Shown here piece by piece: positions 54,940-64,000 of a stretch of DNA of 64,000 bases. The number at the start of each line of letters is the position of its first letter. Position 1 is the first letter of the stretch. Both the position numbers and the translations under genes were made by a program. The notes beneath the pieces were generated by a model, which worked only from the letters and a program-made list of their open reading frames with translations, had not been told where the DNA came from and did no database searches. Origin of the DNA: Calamus simplicifolius (lineage: Eukaryota > Streptophyta > Magnoliopsida > Arecales > Arecaceae); the NCBI GenBank assembly GCA_900491605.1, contig UESW01005047.1, positions 124,001-188,000 of the forward strand, read 5' to 3'.

Positions 54940-56078
54940 TGATGTGGCTGATCCAACGCCGTTAGAGAACCGTGAAGGAAGCTAACAGAGCCCCGCTTCG
55001 ACCTCCAAGGCCCATCTCGACCTCCGCATCGGCAGCGGCCCATTCCCATCTCGGCGTCGGTCTCGGCATTGGCTCCGGCCCACCTCGACCTCCGTATCGG
55101 TCGCGGCCCATTTCCATCTTGACGTCGGCTCCGGCCCACCTCGACCTCCGTGTCGGTCAACAGCCTACCCCGAGATCCCCCGTTGGTCTCGGGGTGCGCT
55201 CCACAGCATCCTACCCCGCGACCCCCCGTCGTCTCGGGGTGCGCTCCACAGCATCCTACCCCGAGACCCTCCGTCGGTCTTGGGGTGCGCTCACAGCATC
55301 CTACCCCGAGATCCTCTGCCGGTCTCGGGGTGCGTCCACAGCATCCAACCCCGAGACCCCCCGTCGGTCTCGGGTGCGGTCACAACATCCTACCCCGAGA
55401 CCCCCCGCCAGTCTCGGGGTCCATCCACAGCATCCTACCCCGAGAGCCCCCGTCGGTCTCGAGGTGCGCTTCACAATATCCTACCCGAGACCCGAGACCC
55501 CTTTCAGGCTCGACATTGAACAGTGCCGATGAACAGTACCATGCAAGTATTCACCCATAGCTTTCTCTGGAGCTCATTCAAGGGCATGAATAGTGCCATG
55601 CGAGCACTCTATGATCAAATGCTCTACGAGGGATAGACAACCAAAAAGGAGGGACACGCTTGGCGAGCATCGTAATGATCGGCCATGCCCTATAGCCACC
55701 AACTCTGACAGGACGCGGCCCGCAGCGCGACATGGCACATGGAGGTAAGCTCCGCCGTACTGTCATCAATTAATGCTCTGACAAGAGATCCCGTCCCAAG
55801 CCGATGGATTCCAGGCATCGATAAAAAGGGTAAGAGGGACCTCGACTAGGTAACACGCTCATGACACCCCTTAACGCTCACAACGAGAGATCTCTCTCCG
55901 AGCCATCTCTCTCTTTCTTTTTCGAGCTTCCTCAAGCTCACGGCTAATGCCCAGACCATTGACTTGAGCGTCGGAGGGTCCTCGCCGGAATCTCCGGCCC
56001 TCGGGACTTGCTTGCAGGCGCGAGGAGCTCACTGGAGGAGGCGACCGTACGCTCGAGGCCGGTGATTTGGCATCATCA
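54940..56078 (+). repeat. 5' LTR of the plus-strand Tat-related element, 1139 bp
   Basis: TGATGTGGCTGATCC to TTGGCATCATCA. It carries a palindromic tandem array at 55165-55490. GATAAAAAGG at about 55819 may be the TATA region. The last 200 bases match, in reverse, the R-U5 part of the minus-strand element at 47890. Confidence 0.93.
55165..55490. repeat. Hairpin-forming tandem array in the 5' LTR, seven units of about 46 bp
   Basis: Units read CCCCGAGACC, a short GC-rich spacer, GGTCTCGGGG, then GTGCGCTCCACAGCATCCTA. The two outer decamers are perfect inverted repeats in the best units, so each unit can form a stem-loop. Confidence 0.92.
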
Positions 56079-56080
56079 GA

Positions 56081-56098
56081 TTGGCGCGCAAGGAAGGG
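56081..56098 (+). other. Primer binding site of the plus-strand element
   Basis: TTGGCGCGCAAGGAAGGG starts two bases after the LTR, the position and TTGGCGC wording expected for Tat-lineage gypsy elements. Confidence 0.75.
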
Positions 56099-56157
56099 GG
56101 GGATTAAGAGAGATTTCGAATCGGCAATCGACAACTCCTTCCCCGAGCTCTTAAACA

Positions 56158-56640
56158 ATGGTGAAGACCCGTGCGCAAGAGGTCTCCACCAACTACACTG
56201 GGGGGCAGCATCAAGTCTTTGGTGGTGATGCACGCCCAGATGGTCCTCACCAATCATGCTGGGGGGCATCCATGTCACACTGAGCAACAAGGAACCATTC
56301 TCTCTGCTCCTCACTCACCACCAACCTCAGTTGCTTTCATCAACCAGAGGCGGACTGCAGCATGGGTCGAAGAATAATTTCCAAAAGGGGTGAACTTGAG
56401 ACACTATTCGTCACCTCAAGGGTTTATGGGCATGTCAATTTCTGGTGGTAGTGAGCCGAGAGCCAAACTGAGCCTAGGACCTTTTACAGATTTCGTTCTA
56501 GCTGCTCTCAAGCTTCTGCACCGAGGGCAATCAATCTCTTCAAAGAAAGAGCTAGGCAAAGGGGCCTCCCAGCAACATCTTCTCCTAATCGTCCACCCTC
56601 AGTGGACTCTCCCGGCCGCTCGTCTTCACTGACCGCCGAC
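56158..56640 (+). pseudogene. gag-like remnant of the plus-strand element
   Basis: An ATG at 56158 opens MVKTRAQEVSTNYTGGQ, an arginine/lysine start of the kind seen in Tat Gag, and is closed after about 40 codons. Two further short frames follow (56171-56377 and 56390-56632). No capsid-like domain can be recognised. Calling it gag rests on position only. Confidence 0.4.
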
Positions 56641-57002
56641 TATCGAGGCTTTCCTCAACGGACTACAGCTTCATCCCGATTTCTAGCTTCTTCCCGGCCA
56701 GACATCTCGTCCTGGCCTGCAATGCGAGGGAAGGCCCAAGTAAGGACAACGACACTTCCAATCCGACTAACATGACTCCTTGGGGGGCAGACCACCAGCG
56801 AGCGGGTGCTCAAATCCACAAAAGGAAAAACATGGGTGCTACAAGAGCTAAGTACATCGCACTTAAGACAGTTCTTTCATTAATACTTAAAAATGTCATG
56901 CAGGGAAGATCTACCTTGCATCAACATCCAAGGCCAACCTTGCTTTGGCGTACAAAAAGCCCGGGTCCAGTAGGGAAGACCTCGATCGACCCCAAGCGTT
57001 GG
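56641..57002 (+). other. Interior without gene
   Basis: No domain-like ORF. It leads into the repeat array; CAGGGAAGATCTACC and AGGGAAGACCTCG near 56900-56980 are its only recurrent wording. Confidence 0.5.
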
Positions 57003-58725
57003 CACTCTAAGCCCGACCCCGGTCGGCACCAAAGCCCTGGGCCAGCCAGGCATGAAGCTCGACTCCGATCGGCACCAAAGCCCTGGGCCAGCCAGGCATA
57101 AAGCCCGACCCCGGTTGGTACCAAAGCCCTGGGCCAGCCAGGCATGAAGCCCAGTGTACCACTGGCAGAGCAGTGTACCATCGGCTCTCAGCAACAAAAG
57201 CCCAACCCCGGTCGGCACCAAAGCCCTAGGCCAGCCAGGCATGAAGCCCGACTCCGGTCGGCACCCAAAGCCCTGGGCTAGCCATGCATAAAGCCCGACC
57301 GGTCAGCACCAAAGCCTGGGCCAGCCAGGCATGAAGCCCAGTGTACCACTGGCAGAGCGGTGTACCACCGGCTCTCAGCAACAAAAGCCCGACCCCGGTC
57401 GGCACCAAAGCCCTGGGCCAGCCAGGCATGAAGCCCAGTGTACCACTGGTAGAGCGGTGTATCACCGGCTCTCAGCAACAAAAGCCGACCCCGGTCGGCA
57501 CCAAAGCCCTAGGCCAGCCAGGCATGAAGCCCAGTGTACCACTGGCAGAGCGGTGTACCACCGGCTCTCAGCAACAAAAGCCCGACCCCGGTCGGCACCA
57601 AAGCCCTGGGCCAGCCAGGCATGAAGCCCAGTGTACCACTGGCAGAGCGGTGTACCACTGGCTCTCAGCAACAAAAGCCCGACCCAGTCGGCACCAAAGC
57701 CCTAGGCCAGCCAGGCATGAAGCCCAGTGTACCACTGGCAGAGCAGTGTACCACCGGCTCTCAGCAACAAAAGTCCGACCCCGGTCGGCACCAAAGCCCT
57801 GGGCCAGCCAGGCATGAAGCCCTGGCCTGAAGCCCGACACCCGTCGGCACCTGAAGCCCTCAGCCAAGCATGAAGCCCGACACCCGTCGGCACCTGAAGC
57901 CCTGCACAAGCCAGGCATGAAGCCCTGCACCAGCCAGGCATGAAGCCCGACACCCATCGGCACCTGAAGCCCTGCACCAGCCAGGCATGAAGGCACCTGA
58001 AGCCCGACACCCGTCGGCACTAGAAGCCCTGCACCAGCCAGGCATGAAGCCCCTAGCCAGGCATGAAGCCCGACACCGTCGGCACCTAAAGCCCTGCACC
58101 AACCAGGCATGAAGCCCTGCACCAGCCAGGCATGAAGCCCGACACCCATCGGTACCTGAAGCCCTGCACCAGCCAGGCATGAAGCCCTGCGCCAACCAGG
58201 CATGAAGCCCGACACCCGTCGGCACCTGAAGCCCTGCACCAGCCAGGCATGAAGCCCTGCACCAGCTAGGCATGAAGCCCGACACCCGTCGGCACCTGAA
58301 GCCCTGCACCATCCAGGCATGAAGCCCTGCGCCAGCTAGGCATGAAGCCCTACCAGCCAGGCATGAAGCCCAACACCCATCGGCACCTGCCAGCCAGGCA
58401 TGAAGCCATCGACACCTGAAGCCCTGCACCAGCCAGCATGAAGCCCTGCACCAGCCAAGCATGAAGCCCGACACCCGTCGGCACCTGAAGCCCTGCACTA
58501 GCCAGGCATGAAGCCCGCACTAGCCAGGCATGAATAGCCAGGCATGACACCCATCGGCACCTGAAGCCCTGCACCAGCCAGGCATGAAGCCCGACACCCG
58601 TCGGTACCTGAAGCCCTGCACCAGCCAGGCATGAAGCCCTGCACCAGCCAGGCATGAAGCCCGACACCCATCGGCACCTGAAGCCCTGCACCAGCCAGGC
58701 ATGAAGCCCTGCATCAGGCGAGGAT
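57003..58725. repeat. Compound tandem array in the 3' region of the plus-strand element
   Basis: Two zones. At 57003-57820 a 46-bp unit (AAGCCCGACCCCGGTCGGCA then CCAAAGCCCTGGGCCAGCCAGGCATG) alternates with a unit of about 51 bp (AAGCCCAGTGTACCACTGGC...CTCTCAGCAACAA), giving a period of about 97 bp. At 57820-58725 the first unit changes to CCCGACACCCGTCGGCACCT and is mixed with a 23-bp piece (AAGCCCTGCACCAGCCAGGC ATG). All long ORFs here on both strands are repeat artefacts. Confidence 0.95.
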
Positions 58726-58780
58726 CAGCCACTTGGGAGGTAACGCCCCTTTCGCCTTGCTGGGGTAGGCCCGCTTCGTC

Positions 58781-58799
58781 TCAGGGGTGAGGGGGCATC
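58781..58799 (+). other. Polypurine tract of the plus-strand element
   Basis: CAGGGGTGAGGGGGCATC directly before TGATGTGGCTG, sharing GAGGGGGCAT with the tract at 17255. Confidence 0.8.
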
Positions 58800-59948
58800 T
58801 GATGTGGCTGATCCAATGCCGTTAGAGAACCGTGAAGGAAGCTGACAGAGCCCCGCTTCGACCTCCAAGGCCCATCTCGACCTCCGCGTTGGCAGCGGCC
58901 CATTCCCATCTCGACATTGATCTCGACGTTGATCTTGGCGTCGGATCCGACCCACCTCGACGGTCGCGGCCCATATCCACATTGGCTCCGGCCCACCGTG
59001 ACCTCCAGGTCGGTCGCAGCCCATTTCCATCTCGGCGTCGGCTTCGGCCCACCTTGACCTCCGTGTCAGTCAGCAGCCTACCCCGAGACCCCCGTTAGTC
59101 TCGGGGTGTGCTCCATAGCATCCTACCCCGAGACCCCCTGTCGATCTCGGGGTGCGCTCCACAGCATCCTACCCCGAGACCCCCCGCTGGTCTCGGGGTG
59201 CGTCCACAACGTCCTACCCCGAGACCCCCCATCGGTCTCGGGGTGCGGTCACAACATCCTACCCCGAGACCCTCCGCCAATCTCGGGGTCCATCCACATC
59301 ATCCTACGCCGAGAGCCCCTGCTGGTCTCGGGGTGCGCTTCACACATCCTACCCCGAGACCCGAGACCCCTTTCAGGCTCGGACATTGGACAGTGCCGGT
59401 GAACAGTACCATACAAGTATCTTCCACAGCTTTCTCTGGAGCTCATTCAAGGGCATGAACAGTGCCATGCGAGCACTCTATGATCAAATGCTCTACGAGG
59501 GATAGACAACCAAAAAGGGGGACATGCCTGGCGAGCGCCGTAACGATCGGCCATGCCCTACAGCCACCAACTCTGACAGGACGCGGCCCACAGTGCGACA
59601 CGGCACATGGAGGTAAGCTCTGCCGTACTATCATCAATTAATGCTCTGACAAGAGATCACGTCCCAAGCCGACGGATTCCAGGCATCGATAAAAAGGGTA
59701 AGAGGGACCTCGACCAGGTAACACGCTCATGACACCCCTTAACGCTCACAACGAGATATCTCTCTCTTGGAGCCATCTCTCTCTTTCTTTTTCGAGCTTC
59801 CTCAAGCTCACGGCTGATGCCCAGACCACTGACTTGAGCGTCGGAGGGTCCCTACCGGAATCTCCGGCCCCCGGGACTTGCTTGCAGGCGCGAGGAGCTC
59901 ACTGGAGGAGGCGACCGCATGCTCGAGGCCAGTGATTTGGCATCATCA
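58800..59948 (+). repeat. 3' LTR of the plus-strand Tat-related element, 1149 bp
   Basis: Pairs with 54940-56078. Its hairpin array (59075-59360) has six units against seven in the 5' LTR, and several other small indels differ. Confidence 0.93.
59075..59360. repeat. Hairpin-forming tandem array in the 3' LTR, six units
   Basis: Same CCCCGAGACC...GGTCTCGGGG unit as in the 5' LTR, with its own substitutions and one unit fewer. Confidence 0.92.
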
Positions 59949-60250
59949 GCCACTAGTCATAATTATTTTCCATCAGTGCATACATTTGATGTATTGAGTT
60001 TTTAAAAAATTCAAACATAGCAGGTGTAGCACTGCACGTATGCAAAGCTTTTTAAGTTTTTAAGCTTGTGTACAGATCCTCTATCAAACAACTCTTAATA
60101 TGTCTAGGTCAGGACTTGACAAAAGTTTTTTTTTGCTACAAATAACCAATGCAAGTGGCCAGTTTACCTCTAAGGCACCTCTGAGGTGAGATGGCGATGA
60201 TTTCTTCCCGCGGCTGGGATCTAAATACACGCGTCGCCGCGTGGGATGGA
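59949..60250. repeat. Segmental duplication, copy B, part 3, with internal deletion
   Basis: 59949-60167 matches 41421-41648, then jumps to a match with 42249-42330. About 600 bp of copy A (leader exon and first intron start) is missing. Short shared CT bases lie at the joint. Confidence 0.9.
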
Positions 60251-60359
60251 TAATGAAGTTCCATGTCATCTAGGTTTCATGTCAGCTAATTTCTTAAGAT
60301 AATGCATCTCTCTATATACATATGCGCTCACAAATTATGTACCAATTTATGCCTTTATG
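60251..60359. other. Copy-B-specific stretch, no gene
   Basis: About 110 bp that does not match copy A, where A has about 440 bp with the (GA)n tract instead. Confidence 0.55.
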
Positions 60360-60835
60360 AAAACTCTCTTGCATTTATCTTAGAACCCTTCAGACTAATG
60401 CATTCCAAAATGCCTTAGAGTGCCAAAATTCTACCAATAACATCCTAAAGAATACCAGGCCTTATTAGGAAACTAGTAAGAAAGCTAACCCTTACTAGGA
60501 ACTCAACAATGCATTCCCTTATAAGACATATGCATTAGGATGTGTATAACACCTTATAACCTGTTCACTAGGCTTTCAATACTAGTTAGGAGTCTCGGCT
60601 GGTGAAAAAAACCCCATAAATACCCAAAATAGAGAGAATTTTCAGAATATATGGTCATGTATACTAAAAATGCATCACTTGATTATCTAAGCATTTAGGT
60701 AGAATAAGCACACTTCAATGCATTTTACTTCCCTTTTCTCATGTCCCTCCTCTTTTAGAGTGCCACATAATACTCTCCTATATTGTTTTGAAAATGCCCA
60801 CTTATAAGAAATGTGGCTGGATGCCTTAAGAATGC
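60360..60835. repeat. Segmental duplication, copy B, part 4
   Basis: Matches about 42770-43250 (shared CCAAAATTCTACCAATAACA and GCATTCCCTTATAAGACA) with more divergence than the other parts. Similarity fades near 60835. Confidence 0.8.
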
Positions 60836-61388
60836 GTTCATCACATCATATTGGTAAAATTGGAACAAATGATGAGACATTGACGTTAACATGATATTAT
60901 TCATTTTGATTTATCAATGGCAAATTCAAGAATGGGAGAGCACAAGCACTGAGAACATATAGGCATGGGACAAGTTTCAATGTCCTGAATTCTTCCTAAT
61001 GCTTTATACATCAAGAAGTAGCAGCGAATCTGAATGTCGAAAATATTACATGAAGTAAAAACATTTTAGGCATCAGTTATTCAAAGAACCAATGTCACTT
61101 CTCAGTATAACACCATGACATCTCAGGAGAAATCTTTTACCTAAATGAAAGTATCTCTCTGCTGCATTTGCTATAAATTATTCTCTGGACTTTCTACTTA
61201 ACGCTTGAGTTCATATCCCCTGCATACCAATTAGAACAAAGAATTAAAATTATACAGCAAAGTCATACCCCTCAACAGATGAAGTAAAAAGCATTTTAGG
61301 GAAGAAGCAATCACAAAATATTATATCCCCCTTTTCTAGTCCTCATTTTGATTCCTGATATTGGTAAGACATTATAGCTCATATTTAT
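60836..61388. other. Intergenic, no gene seen
   Basis: AT-rich, unique within the window, with no domain-like ORF. It ends at the LTR start of the SIRE-like element. Confidence 0.5.
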
Positions 61389-62212
61389 TGTTGGCCCAGA
61401 TGGCAACCCAAGAGGGGGGGGTGAATTGGGTTCATTTAAAAATTTAACACTTAAAACTTAAAACCAAATTTCACAAAGATTAAGTATGCTAGAGAATGAA
61501 GCAATAATTTAAAGCACAGTAAGAGAGAGATAGAGACAAGAGCACGACAAACACAAGATATTTATAGTGGTCGGTGTATCCAACACCTACGTCCACTCCC
61601 AAGCAACCCTTGGGCCCACACTATAATCCACTGATTATAGTCGAGTTGTTTTACAAGCTCACAACTCCAACTTGTTGTTTTACATAGGGTCACAACAAAC
61701 CCAGCCGGTTTTTCCGGGCTCACCAGCACAAAACCAAACCCAAGCTAATCTAGCTTGTTCCCGAGGTAAACTACCTCAACTAATTCAATCCCCCTGATTG
61801 AATTAGCAAACACCAAATTGATTTAAAGTTTACAACAATGCAAAGCTCCTTAAACGAGCAAATAAACAATATAAGTAAACAAAGATTAGAAAAGCCTGTT
61901 TGAAGCAAATTTGATGTGAGCTTTTCTTCTTTTCCTCTTCTCTCTTGAAGGGTTGAATCAGGCCTCAGCTCAGATTCTTCACAAGGATTGCAGATGAGAA
62001 GTTAGGAAAATCAGGGCTTTTTCTCTCTTTTTCTTCACTTGAGAAATACTCCGATTTTGAGTTTGAATGCTTTGGATTTCTCTTTGAGCTTTCTAAGTTG
62101 ATGGATTTGAACTTTGACTCTTTCCTTTTTGATTTCTTGCTCAAGACTTCTCAGATTTTTAAGTTGTTTTCTCTCTATTTTTTCATCTCTTTTTTTTTAA
62201 CGGACGGTCTCC

Positions 62213-62222
62213 CTTTTTATAG
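62213..62222 (-). promoter_or_regulatory. TATA box of the SIRE-like LTR
   Basis: CTATAAAAAGGGAG on minus, about 730 bases into the LTR, downstream of the GTCGGCTCC motif cluster. Confidence 0.7.
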
Positions 62223-62364
62223 ATTCTCCTTAATCCATGATTAGGTGAAAAACTAGCCGTTATTTCTGTCCTTGGATTCCTCCTACACACAAGAAAAGTA
62301 GCCGTTAGAGATTAGGTGAGAAAATATTACCGTTGGAGGCCGTTCTGACATTTTAAAAATTCGT

Positions 62365-62785
62365 TCCTGACATGTTGGAGTCGGCTCCAACTTTTCAGGT
62401 GTCGGCTCCAAGTCGAGTATCCAAAAATAGAAAGTAAAAGTTGTTGAGGAGTCGGCTCCGAAAAAGTTGAGTGTCGACTCGCCGCTTTCGGGTGTCGACT
62501 CCGCACTCCAAAAGTGTCGGCTCCAGAAATGCTCAAGAAAACACACTCTTTATACTCAGGTTAGAGTCGGCTCCAGAGACTGTAAGTGTCGGCTCCCGAA
62601 TCTAGGTGTCGGCTCCCGAAAAACTTGGTGTCGACTCCGGAAACTGAAACAGAAAGCTCTTTTCGGTGTCTTAGGTTGGAGTCAGCTCCAAAACTCTGGG
62701 TGTCGACTCCAGACCGTGCCAAAAATCAGGAAAACATCTGATCCGACATGGGGTCGGCTCCAGACCATCTAGGTGTCGACTCCAG
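62365..62785. repeat. Cluster of about 14 GTGTCGRCTCC motifs in U3
   Basis: GTCGGCTCC or GTCGACTCC, mostly preceded by GTG or GA, occurs about every 20-50 bp at 62373, 62399, 62451, 62471, 62493, 62515, 62567, 62586, 62606, 62628, 62672 (as GTCAGCTCC), 62699, 62751 and 62772. All are in the same orientation; the sequence between them is not repeated. Confidence 0.88.
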
Positions 62786-62944
62786 GCTCTGAATTTTAAA
62801 AAATACTTTTGGCATTTGATTGAAAATAAGGTTCTTTATACATTTTGATTGATCAAATATTTTTAATGCCTGAAACCCTTGTTAAAACATAATGGATATA
62901 CTCATGTCATTTATTAATCATCAAAATCAATAATTGGGTCAACA

Positions 62945-62959
62945 ATCTCCCCTTTTTGA
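62945..62959 (-). other. Polypurine tract of the SIRE-like element
   Basis: The minus strand reads AAAAAGGGGAGAT directly before the LTR start TGTTGACCC. Confidence 0.8.
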
Positions 62960-63504
62960 TGATTATAAAAATATTGAGTATATGCATGATTTAAATAATA
63001 AGGTTTTCAAATCAAATTTCTTAAATATTTATCCCTTATAGATAAGCTCCCCTAAATGAGGTAGCTCCCCCTATGATACTCAAATTAATATCTATTCTTC
63101 CTTTACTATTAAACTTATATGATCATATCAAATTACATTTGATGCTTGATACCAATTAAACTTATTTCATCGAAATTATTTGATACCAATTCCTTAAGCT
63201 TGCTTGATACCCATTACTTAAGCTTGCATATACAATCTTCTCTTCCCCTTTTTTGTAATCAACAAAAAGGTTTTAGAAAAGATTCAAGTTCAAATTAATC
63301 TTTCTCAAAAGAATAATCAAATTGCAAAAATTCAAGTAGTTCATTCACAACATTACATTTAATACCAAAAAGTAAACATTACATTTCAAAAAGAACTTCA
63401 TTATATCTAACTTCATTAAACTTCATTACATCATCAAAATATCAAAACATATTAAACTGAACATCATCTTTTAATAACATCAAAAGAACTTCATTACAAC
63501 ATAA
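62960..63504 (-). other. Untranslated region between the extra ORF and the LTR
   Basis: AT-rich, with no ORF. GCTTGATACC and similar phrases recur a few times around 63140-63220. It lies between the stop of the coiled-coil ORF and the polypurine tract. Confidence 0.6.
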
Positions 63505-64000
63505 TCAAAAATGAGTTCTAAGAAGTCTTTGCAATTCTTCAACAATTTTTCCCATCCCTTCACTTTGAGTTCTAACAAATTCTTTTAGTCTTCTGTCAAC
63601 AAATGCACATGCAGTCATAATCTTGTCCTGAAGCTCAGCATTGCATTTGGAGTAAGTCTCTGAATCTCCACCAATATCTTTAAGTTCTTCAAAAATATTC
63701 TTGAGATCATTCCTTAAAGATTCTGCGGAGGCTCCAAGGGTTGATTCAATCTTACCAATTCTATCATCCAAAGAGTAATACAATTCTCTTAAGTTCATCA
63801 AACTGTTATCAATCTCAGTTTTCATTTCTTCTTTGTGAGCAGCAAATAAACTTTTGAGTTGCTCTAACTGAATATCTGAAAATCCACTAGATGACATAGG
63901 TGGCGGTACAGGAACTGAAGCAGGAGCTGGAGGAGGTGAAGATCTGCTAGGCTCTGGTGAAGGAAGCCTCGCTGATGGACCAACCTCAGATGGTGCAGAA
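63505..64000 (-). CDS. Extra ORF of the SIRE-like element, C-terminal part, coiled coil
   Basis: Minus strand, open from the window edge to the stop at 63505-63507. The upstream part (64000-63898) is Pro/Ser-rich (PSPEPSRSSPPPAPASVPV), so the Met at 63897 is probably internal. The last 130 residues are charged and predicted helical with heptad-like spacing of hydrophobic residues. No transmembrane segment or signal peptide is seen in this part. It sits between pol (outside) and the 3' LTR, where SIRE-type elements carry an additional, sometimes env-like ORF. The function is not established and I do not assign one. It is intact as far as visible. Confidence 0.65.
   Translation of the reverse strand, partial: SAPSEVGPSARLPSPEPSRSSPPPAPASVPVPPPMSSSGFSDIQLEQLKSLFAAHKEEMKTEIDNSLMNLRELYYSLDDRIGKIESTLGASAESLRNDLKNIFEELKDIGGDSETYSKCNAELQDKIMTACAFVDRRLKEFVRTQSEGMGKIVEELQRLLRTHF

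Larger units (their letters stand above)
54940..59948 (+). mobile_element. Non-autonomous Tat-related LTR retrotransposon, plus strand
   Basis: LTRs at 54940-56078 and 58800-59948 start TGATG and end CATCA. The flanks GCTAA (left) and GCCAC (right) are a decayed 5-bp target duplication: copy A has GCCAC at 41421-41425 at the uninterrupted site. A primer site follows the 5' LTR and a purine tract precedes the 3' LTR. The 2.7-kb interior has a gag-like scrap and a long compound repeat array but no pol, so it needs enzymes from elsewhere. Confidence 0.93.
61389..62944 (-). repeat. 3' LTR of the SIRE-like element, 1556 bp
   Basis: Plus strand TGTTGGCCCAGA...TTGGGTCAACA, so the termini are near-perfect inverted repeats. 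A TATA box (TATAAAAAGG on minus) is at 62222-62213. U3 holds a motif cluster described separately. Confidence 0.8.
61389..64000 (-). mobile_element. 3' end of a SIRE-like Ty1/copia retrotransposon, minus strand
   Basis: An LTR (61389-62944) is followed at higher coordinates by a purine tract on minus and a coiled-coil ORF. The element enters from beyond the right edge, with its 3' end here. The wording TGGCAACCCAAGAGGGGGGG near the LTR end and AAAAAGGGGAGAT before the LTR are familiar from SIRE/Maximus-type copia elements. An additional ORF after pol is a known trait of that group. Pol is outside the window, so the lineage call is tentative. Confidence 0.75.

Noticed and set aside
54936..55560. 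ORFs of 186 and 136 codons rich in Pro, Arg and Ser
   Set aside because: They run through the hairpin array in the LTR and shift frame with each indel between units.
57003..58732. Many overlapping ORFs on both strands of 100-250 codons
   Set aside because: Products of the compound tandem array, with low-complexity repeated peptides in several frames at once.
1..64000. tRNA, rRNA or other structured RNA genes
   Set aside because: I saw no tRNA A/B box pairs with cloverleaf pairing and no rRNA-like sequence. TGGTATCAGAGC matches are retrotransposon primer sites.

Overview
This is nuclear DNA of a flowering plant. The evidence is LTR retrotransposons of four plant lineages (Ty3/gypsy Tat; Ty1/copia Angela-like, Tork-like and SIRE-like), CACTA transposon ends with subterminal repeats, tRNA-Met primer sites, plant-style splice sites, and a fragment of a Polycomb E(z)-type histone methyltransferase gene. 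The element mix would suit a large monocot genome such as a palm, but that is a guess. No intact host gene is visible. Most of the 64 kb is nested, decayed mobile DNA.

Layout. 1-17880: the 3' part of a Tat-lineage gypsy element (pol with a second RNase H, a 141-bp tandem array, an antisense gene with an intron, polypurine tract, start of the 3' LTR). Its antisense gene is split by a complete Angela-like copia element (5836-15475) with two 2009-bp LTRs and a perfect 5-bp target duplication. An undetermined base at 17881 joins this to a Tork-like copia remnant with one LTR (17882-21282). 21283-28960 is AT-rich and holds a CACTA end plus transposase-like remnants. 29030-32537 is a second, near-identical Tork-like remnant sharing an inactivating frameshift with the first. 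32538-38190 holds a duplicated segment with an unrecognised exon, a second CACTA end, and three E(z)-family exons on the minus strand.

39062-60835 is a tandem segmental duplication. Copy A (39062-43280) is uninterrupted. Copy B (45750-60835) is split by two Tat-related LTR elements without pol, one on minus (47890-54754) and one on plus (54940-59948). Copy A preserves both pre-insertion sites, so the order of events can be read: duplication first, insertions afterwards. Copy A also holds a promoter-like region and a 5' leader exon with a splice donor, which copy B has lost by a deletion of about 600 bp. 61389-64000 is the 3' end of a minus-strand SIRE-like copia element with a coiled-coil ORF.

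The genes do not form a pathway. The story is of host DNA (an E(z)-like locus and a duplicated promoter segment) broken up by retrotransposons that carry unusual tandem arrays in their 3' regions and LTRs.
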